A program made the translations under genes and the position numbers. Source: Spirochaetae bacterium HGW-Spirochaetae-1 (GTDB lineage Bacteria; Spirochaetota; UBA4802; UBA5550). From it: a DNA stretch of 64,000 nucleotides. Numbering within the stretch: position 1 is the first letter of the stretch; each line of letters opens with the position of its first letter. Below the pieces are notes generated by a model, which was not told the origin of the DNA, did no database searches, and was given only the letters and a program-made list of their open reading frames with translations. This document shows, piece after piece, positions 16,413 through 25,326 of this stretch. Where the stretch lies: assembly GCA_002839375.1 (NCBI GenBank), contig PGXY01000005.1:186001-250000 (forward strand), given 5' to 3'.

Positions 16413-17657
16413 ATGGCATTAGGAAAGTATGCAGTAGACTATGAACAGCGGGTCAATTATGACCGGCTGCGCAGGGAAAGGCTGGACAGGGCAAAGGAGC
16501 AGTTAAACAAGTCAGGGGCAGGAGCCATTATAACCTGGGATGAGGCTAATATCCGTTACCTTACATCCTACTATGTAACGACCCCCATGCGCCCCGCAGA
16601 GATGCAGTGTGTATTGCTTCCCCGCAATGGAGAACCGATCCTCTTCGGCGGCGGCACCCCCTCGGAAACAGAGCGTCGCATGCCCTGGCTGCAGGGACGT
16701 GTACAGCCGGGATTACCGCCTTTTAAAGTAGTAGCCCATAACGAGGATCACATCGCGGTTCAGGTCACTGTTGACATTATCGGCAAACTTCTTGCGGAGT
16801 ACGGTCTGGAAAAGGAGCCCCTTGCGATAGATGGCACGGTCTGCGGTGTTATCCTGGAAAGGGCATTCAAAAAACGCGGCATTGAGGTCATTCACGGAAA
16901 GCCCATCCTGGATGCGGCCCGGGTGATCAAGACACACGATGAGATTGAGCTCATGCGGATCACCTGCCAGAATTCCGAATCAGCCTTTGCTGCAATTGCT
17001 GAGGCTATCAGGCCGGGCATTCGCGAATGCGACCTGGTGGGTATCGGAGTAAAAGCGCTCTACCAGGAAGGGGCCGATCACACGGAAGACCTGGTCTGCT
17101 GCTCCGGGTATAATACCAATCCCTATGGCTGGTCGTTCACAGATAAACCGCTGCGTCCGGGAGACCTGGTTTATATTGATGTGGATGGCAACTCCTATCA
17201 GGGCTACAAGTCCTGTGTTTACCGGACTTTCTGTGTAGGAAAAGCAACCCAGGAGCAGAAGGAACTCTACCAGGAATGCTACGAGATGATCTATGGTGCC
17301 ATAAGCGTGATAAAAGAAGGCGCCACCAACCATGATGTCGCATTAAAATGGCCCGATTCACCGCAGTACTGGGGATTCAAGGACTGGGCTGAAGTAATGC
17401 CCTATGCAGTGGGTCATGGCCTGGGCCTCACACTTCACGACCCTCCGGGAATCAGCCGCTACATGATGGCAGTGGGCCTGCCTCCCACAGAGTTGAAGGT
17501 GGGGATGGTAATCGCGCTTGAAACCTATGCCGGTCATAAAGGAGGCAAACACGGCGTGCGTCTGGAAGAAGATGTTCTGGTTACGAAAGACGGTTATGAA
17601 GTTTTAACCCGCTGGCCCGTGAAGGAATTAATGGAGTGCTGGCTGCCCTATAATTAA
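16413..17657 (+). CDS. M24-family creatinase/prolidase-fold enzyme
   Basis: A 414-residue protein with a creatinase N-terminal domain (about 1-170) and a pita-bread catalytic domain (about 175-410). Metal-ligand positions of the family are mostly kept: Asp256 and Asp258 in YIDVDGNSYQGY, His335 in GHGLGL, Glu370 in ALETYAG and Glu385/386 in RLEEDV. The usual second aspartate (SDxTRT in aminopeptidases) is replaced: here it reads KSCVYRT with Cys268. This argues against an ordinary Xaa-Pro peptidase. It rather suggests a non-peptidase member, as in creatinase or the DMSP lyase DddP branch, possibly cleaving a C-N or C-S bond of a small onium compound (inference). It starts after AAGGAGG and heads the four-to-five-gene operon. 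Confidence 0.85.
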   Translation: MALGKYAVDYEQRVNYDRLRRERLDRAKEQLNKSGAGAIITWDEANIRYLTSYYVTTPMRPAEMQCVLLPRNGEPILFGGGTPSETERRMPWLQGRVQPGLPPFKVVAHNEDHIAVQVTVDIIGKLLAEYGLEKEPLAIDGTVCGVILERAFKKRGIEVIHGKPILDAARVIKTHDEIELMRITCQNSESAFAAIAEAIRPGIRECDLVGIGVKALYQEGADHTEDLVCCSGYNTNPYGWSFTDKPLRPGDLVYIDVDGNSYQGYKSCVYRTFCVGKATQEQKELYQECYEMIYGAISVIKEGATNHDVALKWPDSPQYWGFKDWAEVMPYAVGHGLGLTLHDPPGISRYMMAVGLPPTELKVGMVIALETYAGHKGGKHGVRLEEDVLVTKDGYEVLTRWPVKELMECWLPYN

Positions 17658-17690
17658 AGTTTAACATAAAACAAAACCGGAGATATATAC

Positions 17691-18632
17691 ATGAAAATTA
17701 TAAAAATAAATACCATTCTTGTTCTGGGGTCGGGAGTCATGGGACATGGCATCGCACAGATCTTTGCCCAACATGGTTACTCTGTGCGCCTTGTTGATAC
17801 TGACAAGGCCATGCTTGACAGGGCCCTTGATCTTATCAAAGGCAGTCTCGAAGTCTTAGCCGAAGAAGGTGTTATAGAGGAAAAAAGTATTACCGGGACA
17901 ATCGGCCGCATTGAAATGACAACTGATCTTGAAGGCGCGGCAAAGGGCATTGACATGGTAATAGAAGCTGTTCCTGAAGTTGAGGATATCAAAAAGAAAG
18001 TATATGCCCGCCTGAATGATATCTGCGACAGTGATGTAATATTCGCCACCAATACATCGGGACTTGATGTCTTCAGTTTTGCCGGTGTTTCCAATCCGTC
18101 ACGACTTCTGGCGACCCATTTTTTTGCGCCGGCCCAACTTATACCGCTCGTAGAGGTATGTCCCGGGCCGGAGACAGACCCGCACATTACGAATACCGTT
18201 GTCACAATGTTACAGAATATGGGGAAAGAACCCGTTGTATTGAAAGGCTTTGTCCCCTCCTTTATTGTAAACCGCATTCAGAACTACATTGCCATGTCGG
18301 TATTCGAGATACTCAATAATGGATGGGCAACGCCGGAACAAATAGACAGGGCCGTCAAAGCGAGTCTTGGCGTGCGTCTCCCCATTGTGGGCGTAGTCCA
18401 GACAATGGACTTCACCGGTCTTGACCTGGTCAATGATATCATGAAAAGCAAGGGGATGACCATGCCAATAATTGATGACAAGGTGAAGGATAACAGGCTG
18501 GGAGTCAAGACATCCCGGGGATTCTATGATTATAAGGGAAAGAGCGAAAAAGAAATATGTAAAACAAGAGATCAATATTATCTGAAAATGATAGGTCATC
18601 TCCGTACTATTGACGCCTTCAAACCAATATAA
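17691..18632 (+). CDS. 3-hydroxyacyl-CoA dehydrogenase family protein
   Basis: A 313-residue NAD-dependent dehydrogenase. The dinucleotide-binding motif is GSGVMGHGIAQ (residues 13-23). The catalytic histidine is His143 in ATHFFAPAQLIPLVEV, followed by FVPSFIVNRIQ and the C-terminal dimerisation domain with GFYDYKG. Relatives oxidise 3-hydroxybutyryl-CoA or free 3-hydroxy acids such as L-carnitine and L-gulonate. It lies 33 bp after the M24 gene and 18 bp before the BKACE gene. A dehydrogenase making a 3-keto acid directly ahead of a beta-keto acid cleavage enzyme is a coherent pathway step; a free acid as substrate is therefore as likely as a CoA ester. Confidence 0.88.
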   Translation: MKIIKINTILVLGSGVMGHGIAQIFAQHGYSVRLVDTDKAMLDRALDLIKGSLEVLAEEGVIEEKSITGTIGRIEMTTDLEGAAKGIDMVIEAVPEVEDIKKKVYARLNDICDSDVIFATNTSGLDVFSFAGVSNPSRLLATHFFAPAQLIPLVEVCPGPETDPHITNTVVTMLQNMGKEPVVLKGFVPSFIVNRIQNYIAMSVFEILNNGWATPEQIDRAVKASLGVRLPIVGVVQTMDFTGLDLVNDIMKSKGMTMPIIDDKVKDNRLGVKTSRGFYDYKGKSEKEICKTRDQYYLKMIGHLRTIDAFKPI

Positions 18633-18649
18633 CACAAGTGAGGAACCAT

Positions 18650-19513
18650 ATGAAAAACAAAGTAATAATAACAGCGGCAATGTCCGGCGCCGGAACATTC
18701 AAGCAGAACAATCCCGCTGTCCCCTATGCTCCCGAGGAATTTGCCGCTGAAGCCGAGAAGGCTTATAAAGCCGGGGCTGCCATGGTCCATGTTCACGCAA
18801 GGGGGGATAATGGCATTGCAACCCATGAGATAGACCGCATAAAGGCTACCCATGATGCTATTAAGGAAAGAATTCCTGAACTGATTGTCAATTTAAGTTC
18901 CGCAGTAGGGCCCGCCGCCACTCCGGAACAGCGTATTGAGCAGATAATTGCAATCAAGCCGGAAATGGCATCCCTAAACACGAATACAATGAATTTCGCC
19001 GTGGCTGACAGAAAGGGAGGTAATGTCCTGGTTGAATTCATCTTCACGAATACCTTTGCCATGTTCAGGGATTTCGGCAAGGCGATGGAAGAGAATGGTG
19101 TTAAACCGGAGATAGAAGTCTATGACATCGGGGGCCTTGATAATTTCTTACTGATTAGAAAACAGGGAATCTTCACAGAACCATATAATGTCAATTTCGT
19201 ATGGAGTGTTGCCGGGGGGCAGGCTTTCCGGCCCGATGCTTTTGTCACCATGGTGAATTCATTGCCCGGCAATGCCAATTTTACCGCGTGTGGCATAGGA
19301 CATGACCAGTTTTTTGCAGGCATGCAGTCATGTATTCTCGGCGGGCATATCCGTGTCGGCCTTGAGGACAATGTCAGAATGCCCAATGGAGAGCTGGCCA
19401 AAGGCAGCTATGAACAGGTTGAATGGGCTGCTGAAATTGTCAGGTCCCTGGGAAAAGAGCCTGCTACCCCTGATGAAGCCAGGGAGATCATGGGACTTGC
19501 AATACAGGGATAG
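18650..19513 (+). CDS. Beta-keto acid cleavage enzyme (BKACE, DUF849)
   Basis: A 287-residue TIM-barrel enzyme. The N-terminal ITAAMSGAGT, the zinc motif HVHAR (His47, His49) and the C-terminal HIRVGLEDN are diagnostic of the DUF849/BKACE family. These enzymes condense a beta-keto acid with acetyl-CoA and split it to acetoacetate and a new CoA ester. Known substrates include 3-keto-5-aminohexanoate and dehydrocarnitine. The start at ATG 18650 is preferred over GTG 18638 because GTGAGGA then serves as ribosome site. Together with the upstream dehydrogenase it defines the pathway; substrate specificity needs comparison with characterised active-site groups. Confidence 0.9.
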   Translation: MKNKVIITAAMSGAGTFKQNNPAVPYAPEEFAAEAEKAYKAGAAMVHVHARGDNGIATHEIDRIKATHDAIKERIPELIVNLSSAVGPAATPEQRIEQIIAIKPEMASLNTNTMNFAVADRKGGNVLVEFIFTNTFAMFRDFGKAMEENGVKPEIEVYDIGGLDNFLLIRKQGIFTEPYNVNFVWSVAGGQAFRPDAFVTMVNSLPGNANFTACGIGHDQFFAGMQSCILGGHIRVGLEDNVRMPNGELAKGSYEQVEWAAEIVRSLGKEPATPDEAREIMGLAIQG

Positions 19514-19547
19514 ACAGAAAGTCTCTGTCTGTAATTCCTTTACCCTT

Positions 19548-19587
19548 CAGGATCGGAATGAGTTTTCTTTTACTCATCTCGATCCTG
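19548..19587 (+). promoter_or_regulatory. Intra-operon stem-loop
   Basis: CAGGATCGGAATGAGT and ACTCATCTCGATCCTG pair at 14 of 16 positions around an 8-nt loop, in the 133-bp gap between the BKACE and DUF362 genes. There is no following T-run. It may mark partial termination or mRNA processing within the operon. Confidence 0.5.
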
Positions 19588-19646
19588 AATATCCCGGCAA
19601 TCATTACACTTTGCTGAGGAACTGATTTTTTGAAAGGATAAAAGAT

Positions 19647-20981
19647 ATGACAACTAAATCAAAAGTAGCTGTAGTTAAGGGTGACAACCCTCAGAAAATG
19701 ATAGAAAACGCATTGTCCCTTCTGGGAGATATTACAGAAATAATACCTCTGGGTAGAAAGATTATCCTGAAGCCCAATGCCGGGCATGCAAGCGGTCCGG
19801 AAACCGCGGTCAACACCTCCCCTGAATTTTTAAGAGGAGTAATACGTGTCGTAAAGAAAACCAATCCCACAGAAATCATTCTTGCTGAGTCGTCCGCTGT
19901 CGGTGAGAAGACCATGAAATGCTTTAAAATAAGCGGCTTAATGAAAGTAGCGGAGGAGGAAGGTGTTGACCGAATCGTTGATCTCAAGTCCTACAAACCC
20001 CTGATTCGAAAGCCCATTGATATTCCCAGCAGTGAGATCGATTATGTTGACCTGCCCGATATTCTGTTGAATGATGAATACTTTTTCATCAACCTGCCGA
20101 TTTTCAAATCTCATACCAGCATGGTGTATAGTTGTGCAATGAAGAACCTTAAGGGGATTGTACAGGACCGCCATCATATTATCATGCATGCCACCAACCT
20201 GGTGGGCTCACTGGCCGATCTGAACGAGTTGATCCAGCCGGACCTGACTATAGTTGATATGATCAATCCCCAGGAAGGATTTGGCCCCCATGCAGGCACA
20301 CCGGTTCATGTAGGCTGTGTACTGGCAGGAACAGATACCCTTGCAATCGACGTTGTGGCATGCAAGATTGCCAGTCTTCCTTTGGATCGAATAGAGTATT
20401 TCCCTGACATGGCCGGGCGCAATATAGGCAATTACAAGGATGAAGATATAGAATTGCTGGGTGAGCCGATTGAAAATGTAAAGAAAAAATTGTACCTGCC
20501 CTACCTTGAAGGATTCAAGATATTCCCCGAATACAAGGTGCATGTGGGTAAAGCCTGCAGTTCCTGCCAGGGCCTGGTTTCCTTTAATATCGTCAGGTTG
20601 AAATCACTGGGGAAGTATGAAGAGTTATCGGGAAGCCAGATAATTACCGGCACACTGCGTGACAAGAAAGTTCCCGCAGAATTCGATTTAAATAAACCTA
20701 TATTCCTTATGGGACAGTGCGGCATTAAAAACCAGAAATTCCTGGAGGAGGCAGGAGCTAAGAAAATATATCGGGTCTTCGGATGCCCTCCAGGAGAGCC
20801 TACCCTCTCATGGACAATGATGGATCGGAAAGAATGGGATACGAGAGCAATAAACAAAAAGAACCTTTCTCTATTGGATAAATTGAGGCTTGCACCCATG
20901 GTAGTGAAAGTAAGAGCCAGGATGGCTTTTGAAACCAAACTATTTATGAGGTGGCTGGAAAACCAGAAGAAAGCTGAATGA
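19647..20981 (+). CDS. DUF362 family protein
   Basis: A 444-residue protein with the DUF362 signature: early ILKPNAGHASGPETAVNTSPE, the middle KSHTSMVYSCAMKNLKGI and a late VHVGKACSSCQGL with a CxxC pair. DUF362 proteins often accompany iron-sulfur proteins and act as cluster- or redox-linked proteins, but their biochemical role is mostly undefined. It lies 33 bp before the polyferredoxin gene, so the two may act together to supply or dispose of electrons for the pathway. Conserved Cys and Gly positions (FGCPPGEP) occur near the C-terminus. Confidence 0.8.
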   Translation: MTTKSKVAVVKGDNPQKMIENALSLLGDITEIIPLGRKIILKPNAGHASGPETAVNTSPEFLRGVIRVVKKTNPTEIILAESSAVGEKTMKCFKISGLMKVAEEEGVDRIVDLKSYKPLIRKPIDIPSSEIDYVDLPDILLNDEYFFINLPIFKSHTSMVYSCAMKNLKGIVQDRHHIIMHATNLVGSLADLNELIQPDLTIVDMINPQEGFGPHAGTPVHVGCVLAGTDTLAIDVVACKIASLPLDRIEYFPDMAGRNIGNYKDEDIELLGEPIENVKKKLYLPYLEGFKIFPEYKVHVGKACSSCQGLVSFNIVRLKSLGKYEELSGSQIITGTLRDKKVPAEFDLNKPIFLMGQCGIKNQKFLEEAGAKKIYRVFGCPPGEPTLSWTMMDRKEWDTRAINKKNLSLLDKLRLAPMVVKVRARMAFETKLFMRWLENQKKAE

Positions 20982-21014
20982 TACTATAAAAAGAAATACA
21001 TAAGGAGTGACATT

Positions 21015-22109
21015 ATGGATAGAGAATACATATACATAGCAAAAAAGTTGCTAATTAATCCTTTAAGGGTTCCAAGGCACAATGGAGAATTTACAGCTTC
21101 TTTTATAGAGTATCTGAAATTGCTCTATACACCGGAAGAAGCAGGCATTGTAAAACATCTGTCGCCACTACCTGTTTTCACTTCCACTGAAGAGTTGGCA
21201 CATAAAACGGGCCTTGAAGAAAAAAAAGTCACGGAAATTCTTGCTTCTCTTCTCAAAAGGAATCGCCTGACAGGTATGGGCAACATGTTTGCCCTGTCGC
21301 CAATACCGATTTTGTTAAACATTCATCAATTCCATAATGAAACAGAAGCGGATGACCTGAAAGCGGCAGCGCTCTACCTGGATTTTTTTATAGAGAAGAC
21401 ATACAGCAGGTACTATGAGACATCAGAAAAAGGCACTCCCATTTTCAGAGCAATTCCTGTCGGCAAAACAATTGAAACAAAGGAGAGAGTTCTCTCATAT
21501 GAAGAGGCTGAACAATACATCAGATCAATGAAACATGACAACTTTTGCCTGGTTCCTTGCCCCTGCAGAAACCGTATGGAGAAGCTGGGAATTCGTGAAT
21601 GCAAGAATAAATTCGATATAGCATACTGCCTGATGCTCGGTATTTCAGCAATACATTTTCAGTCCATAGGCATGGGACAGAAGGTGACCAAGAACGAGGC
21701 GGTCAGCTATGTGAAGGAGATGATTGACAAAGGTCTTATCTGCAATACCGACAACGCCATGGCAAAGAATTCCATAATCTGCCTATGCTGTGGATGCTGC
21801 TGTTCACAGGTTCGTGGAAGAACCCGGTGGAATAACATGGACGCTGTTGCTCCCTCTAATTTTATTCCCCGGTCCGATGATAACTGCCTTGCCTGTGGAA
21901 AATGTGAAAAGCGCTGCATGCTGGGCGCCATTACCATTGATAAGACGGAAAAGAAAGTTATCATTGAAGAAGAGAAATGTATTGGTTGCGGTGTTTGCGC
22001 TGCCGGCTGTACCAGGAATGCCCTGAAACTGGTAAGACAAAGAGAAAATGAGCCCTTTGCCACATCGGGCAAAATGTTGAAAGTAATCGATTCGGAGAAT
22101 TTATTATAA
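21015..22109 (+). CDS. Polyferredoxin with N-terminal winged-helix-like domain
   Basis: A 364-residue iron-sulfur protein. Residues about 35-100 look like a winged helix (STEELAHKTGLEEKKVTEILASLLKRNRL). A central cysteine-rich segment has CPCRNRMEKLG and CLCCGCCCSQVRG. Two 4Fe-4S ferredoxin motifs end the protein: CLACGKCEKRC and CIGCGVCAAGC. The same layout occurs in uncharacterised anaerobic redox proteins. As the last gene of the TetR-controlled operon it probably carries electrons to or from the DUF362 protein. No ribosome site problem is seen; AAGGAGTG precedes the ATG. Confidence 0.8.
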   Translation: MDREYIYIAKKLLINPLRVPRHNGEFTASFIEYLKLLYTPEEAGIVKHLSPLPVFTSTEELAHKTGLEEKKVTEILASLLKRNRLTGMGNMFALSPIPILLNIHQFHNETEADDLKAAALYLDFFIEKTYSRYYETSEKGTPIFRAIPVGKTIETKERVLSYEEAEQYIRSMKHDNFCLVPCPCRNRMEKLGIRECKNKFDIAYCLMLGISAIHFQSIGMGQKVTKNEAVSYVKEMIDKGLICNTDNAMAKNSIICLCCGCCCSQVRGRTRWNNMDAVAPSNFIPRSDDNCLACGKCEKRCMLGAITIDKTEKKVIIEEEKCIGCGVCAAGCTRNALKLVRQRENEPFATSGKMLKVIDSENLL

Positions 22110-22229
22110 TTATCAGCAGAAAGTTCAGGGCAGGCGGGGCTTTTGGTAAATTTTCATGCGTCAAAAAATTCAATTTTCCCGACACCCAGCGTTCCTTGTC
22201 CCAGCCCTGATCCCGTGCCGTGCACAAAA

Positions 22230-22254
22230 AGGCCGCCGGTACTCCCGGCGGCCT
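22230..22254 (-). terminator. Rho-independent terminator of the acyl-CoA synthetase gene
   Basis: AGGCCGCCGG and CCGGCGGCCT form a perfect 10-bp stem with a 5-nt loop, followed leftward by TTTTTGTG. It also faces the end of the rightward polyferredoxin operon. Confidence 0.85.
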
Positions 22255-22284
22255 CTCGTATCTTTCTGCAATAATTATCCGCCT

Positions 22285-24180
22285 TTACTTCTTCCCGTAC
22301 CCGATGCCCGACAACGCATCGCCGATCTCGGTAAGAATAACCGGGTCGTCGATGGTTGAAGGAACCGTGTACTCCTGGCCATCGGCGATCTTCCGCATGG
22401 TGCCGCGCAGGATCTTCCCGGAACGCGTCTTGGGAAGGCGCTTCACTATCATGGCCTGCTTAAAGGCCGCCACGGCGCCTATCCGGTCGCGCACCATCTG
22501 CACCAGGTCCTTCAGAATATCATCATGACTCTTCGTCACCCCTTCCTTCAGGACAACGAACCCCATGGGAAGCTGGCCCTTGAAATCATCGGCAACACCG
22601 ATGACGGCGCACTCCGCCACATCGGGATGCGTGGAAATGACCTCCTCCATGGCGCCCGTGGAAAGGCGGTGACCCGCCACATTGATGACATCATCGACGC
22701 GTCCCATGACATAGACATAGTCGTCCTTGTCGATATATCCGCCGTCTCCCGTGAAATAATAGCCAGGGAAGGGGTCCATGTACGACTCCTTGTACTTCTG
22801 ATCGTTCTGCCACAGCGTGGGAAGCGTACCGGGAGGCAATGGCAGCTTTATGACAACCAGCCCCTCGGTGCCCGCCGGAAGTTTTTTACCGTCGGCATCG
22901 ATGATCTCAACGCTGTAACCGGGAACGGCCTTGGTGGGCGAGCCCGGTTTTATTTCGAACTGCTCCAGTCCCATGCAGTTGGCGGCGATTGGCCAGCCCG
23001 TCTCGGTCTGCCACCAGTGGTCCACAACGGGCCGCTGCAGCATATCGCTGGCCCAGTGATAGGTGTCGGGATCGAGGCGCTCACCGGCAAGAAAGAGGGT
23101 CCTGAAGCAGGAAAGATCATATTTCTTCAGGTATTCGCCGTTGGGGTCTTCTTTTTTTATGGCCCGGAAGGCCGTGGGGGCTGTAAATAAAACCTTTACG
23201 TTATGCTGGTTGATGATTCTCCAGAATGCCCCGGGGTCCGGGGTTCCCACGGGCTTTCCCTCGTAGAGTATGGTGGTGTTCCCGTTCAGGAGCGGCGCGT
23301 ACACGATATAGGAATGTCCCACGACCCAGCCAACGTCGGAAGCGGCCCAGAAGACCTCGCCGGGCTGTACATTGTATATGTTCTTCATACTCCACTTCAA
23401 TGCCACGGCATGGCCGCCGTTATCGCGGACAACGCCTTTGGGCAGACCCGTGGTGCCCGAGGTATAAAGGATATAGAGCGGGTCCGTGGCCTTGACCTGG
23501 ACACAGGGTGCCGGGGATGCCTTTTCCATTGCTTCTGTCCAGTCCAGGTCCCTGCCGGTCGCGAGGGATGCCGTGGCCTGCTCGCGCTGAAGGATGACGC
23601 ATTTCCCCACCTTGTGGGAAGCCAGGCTGATGGCCTTATCAAGGAGCGGCTTGTATTCTATGATCTTCTTGCCTTCGATGCCGCACGAGGCCGAAACAAT
23701 GAGTTTCGGTTTGGCGTCATCTATCCGTATAGCCAGCTCGTTTGGAGCGAATCCACCGAATACGACGGAATGTATGGCGCCGATTCGCGCGCAGGCCAGC
23801 ATGGCCACGGCAGCTTCGGGAACCATGGGCATGTACACAATGACGCGGTCGCCCTTTTCTATCCCCTGGGAACGGAGCACTCCGGCAAAACGCGAGACCA
23901 GGTCCAGCAGTTCCCTGTACGTATATTTTTTGACAGTCCCTGTAACAGGGCTGTCATAGATAATAGCGGTCTGATCGCCGCGGCCCTTTTCCACGTGAAG
24001 ATCAACGGCATTATAACAGGTATTCATCTCACCATCGACAAACCACCGATAAAAGGGAACATTGCTGTCGTCCAGAACCTTCGAATAATTTTTTGTCCAG
24101 ACAATATCTCCGGCAGCCTTTCCCCAGAAAGACCCGGGGTTGCTTATGGACTCTTCATACGCCTTCTGGTATTCTCCCAT
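22285..24180 (-). CDS. prpE: Propionyl-CoA/acetyl-CoA synthetase (PrpE/ACSS3 type)
   Basis: A 631-residue AMP-forming acyl-CoA synthetase, full length for the family. An ACS N-terminal domain is followed by the P-loop YTSGTTGLPKGVVRDNGGH, in which DNGGH is typical of the propionyl-CoA synthetase/ACSS3 branch. Then come WWQTETGWP, YYFTGDGGY and the C-terminal catalytic lysine in TRSGKILRG. It activates acetate, propionate or a similar short acid with ATP and CoA. It is read leftward 85 bp behind a GntR-type regulator and converges on the BKACE operon, for which it could supply or use acyl-CoA. The gene name is by family resemblance only. Confidence 0.87.
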   Translation of the reverse strand: MGEYQKAYEESISNPGSFWGKAAGDIVWTKNYSKVLDDSNVPFYRWFVDGEMNTCYNAVDLHVEKGRGDQTAIIYDSPVTGTVKKYTYRELLDLVSRFAGVLRSQGIEKGDRVIVYMPMVPEAAVAMLACARIGAIHSVVFGGFAPNELAIRIDDAKPKLIVSASCGIEGKKIIEYKPLLDKAISLASHKVGKCVILQREQATASLATGRDLDWTEAMEKASPAPCVQVKATDPLYILYTSGTTGLPKGVVRDNGGHAVALKWSMKNIYNVQPGEVFWAASDVGWVVGHSYIVYAPLLNGNTTILYEGKPVGTPDPGAFWRIINQHNVKVLFTAPTAFRAIKKEDPNGEYLKKYDLSCFRTLFLAGERLDPDTYHWASDMLQRPVVDHWWQTETGWPIAANCMGLEQFEIKPGSPTKAVPGYSVEIIDADGKKLPAGTEGLVVIKLPLPPGTLPTLWQNDQKYKESYMDPFPGYYFTGDGGYIDKDDYVYVMGRVDDVINVAGHRLSTGAMEEVISTHPDVAECAVIGVADDFKGQLPMGFVVLKEGVTKSHDDILKDLVQMVRDRIGAVAAFKQAMIVKRLPKTRSGKILRGTMRKIADGQEYTVPSTIDDPVILTEIGDALSGIGYGKK

Positions 24181-24265
24181 AAAGAACGCCTCCTGATGTT
24201 TTATTTTTTTATTTATGTAATATTTTCCCGGGTCCCTTCATCTGAACCTGAAACCTGAGGGGTTT

Positions 24266-25006
24266 CTATTCATCAAAAACAACCCTGAATTTATATTTGT
24301 TTTCCACGAAATAAGTCCAGACGATCTCCACGGGGCCGCCCTCTTTATCATACACCGACGTATTAACCGTGAGGACCGGATCGAGCACCGCTATCTGGAG
24401 GCAGTCCGCTATCTCGGAGCTGGCCCGCGTCACTTCAACTTCATGCCTGACAGTGCCGAGCCTGATATTGCAGACGCTTTCCAGGGTCTCCAGCATGGTC
24501 ATATCCCTGAGATGCTGCTTTTCTATCATGCCGCCGATGTGCCGCGGCAGATAATTCACCGTGTAGCTCATGGGCTCCTGCTTGCTGAACCGCAGACGCC
24601 GGAACACCGAGACTTTTTCATCGGCCGAGAGACCGAGAAATTCCGTTATGTCAGGGCCCGCATTCTGCACCGTGTTTGACAGCACGCGCACCGTGGTTAC
24701 ATCTTCTATATTGAAGATCTGGCGGTTAATACCCACCAGCTTCTCCTGCCGCACCCCCCGGGCCTCCTCGGTCCAGAAGGTCCCCTTTCCCTGCTTGCGG
24801 ATAATGAAGCCTTTACCGTGAAGATGATCCAGGGCCCTTCGTATGGTCGTGCGGCTCACACTGAATATCTCCCGCATTTCCTCCTCGGGCGGAAGATTTC
24901 CTAGGGGCTTCATCTCTCCCCTTTTCAGCATATCAAGAAGGTAATCTGCTATCTGGTAATGCAGCGGGATCTGTCTGTTATCGAACCTGACTTTATCCAT
25001 ATTCAT
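24266..25006 (-). CDS. GntR-family regulator with UTRA domain (HutC type)
   Basis: A 246-residue regulator. The winged helix is at about residues 10-80 (PLHYQIADYLLDMLKRGEM, then LPPEEEMREIFSVSRTTIRRALDHLHGKGFI). The UTRA ligand domain follows (about 95-240) with EPMSYTVNYLP and VNTSVYDKEGGPVEIVWTYF. It lies upstream of and in line with the acyl-CoA synthetase gene, so it most likely controls that unit. A perfect dyad immediately upstream of its own start argues for autoregulation. Start ATGs at 25006 and 25000 are both possible. Confidence 0.88.
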   Translation of the reverse strand: MNMDKVRFDNRQIPLHYQIADYLLDMLKRGEMKPLGNLPPEEEMREIFSVSRTTIRRALDHLHGKGFIIRKQGKGTFWTEEARGVRQEKLVGINRQIFNIEDVTTVRVLSNTVQNAGPDITEFLGLSADEKVSVFRRLRFSKQEPMSYTVNYLPRHIGGMIEKQHLRDMTMLETLESVCNIRLGTVRHEVEVTRASSEIADCLQIAVLDPVLTVNTSVYDKEGGPVEIVWTYFVENKYKFRVVFDE

Positions 25007-25016
25007 CGTATTGTTT

Positions 25017-25040
25017 ATTTGTATCTACATTGATACAAAT
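25017..25040. promoter_or_regulatory. GntR operator candidate
   Basis: ATTTGTATC and GATACAAAT are a perfect 9-bp dyad with a 6-bp centre, 10 bp upstream of the GntR start codon. AT-rich dyads of this kind are usual for GntR/UTRA regulators. Confidence 0.65.
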
Positions 25041-25326
25041 AATAATCCTCCTTTTTCATGTCAATAAATATTTCTGATTCTCAATATCTGCTTCACATTC
25101 TTCCTGTAAACTCTTCTTTTTATTCATTTCAACCCGTTGAATCGGGCGAAATCAGTCAACATATTCCCAGGTGCGGTAAATAATTACATTAATACTATTG
25201 ACACAGGGGCTATCTTTTCTACTCATAAGTTTAAAATTTACTGGTTTTGCCGTATAATTGATGCATAATTGACTAACGACTTCAGGCAGGACAACAGTTG
25301 CCGAACCAATACAGGAAGAGTATACC

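Noticed and set aside
23203-24258. 351-codon plus-strand frame opposite the acyl-CoA synthetase
   Set aside because: It is the antisense of a well supported full-length synthetase; its composition mirrors the real codons and it has no family motifs.
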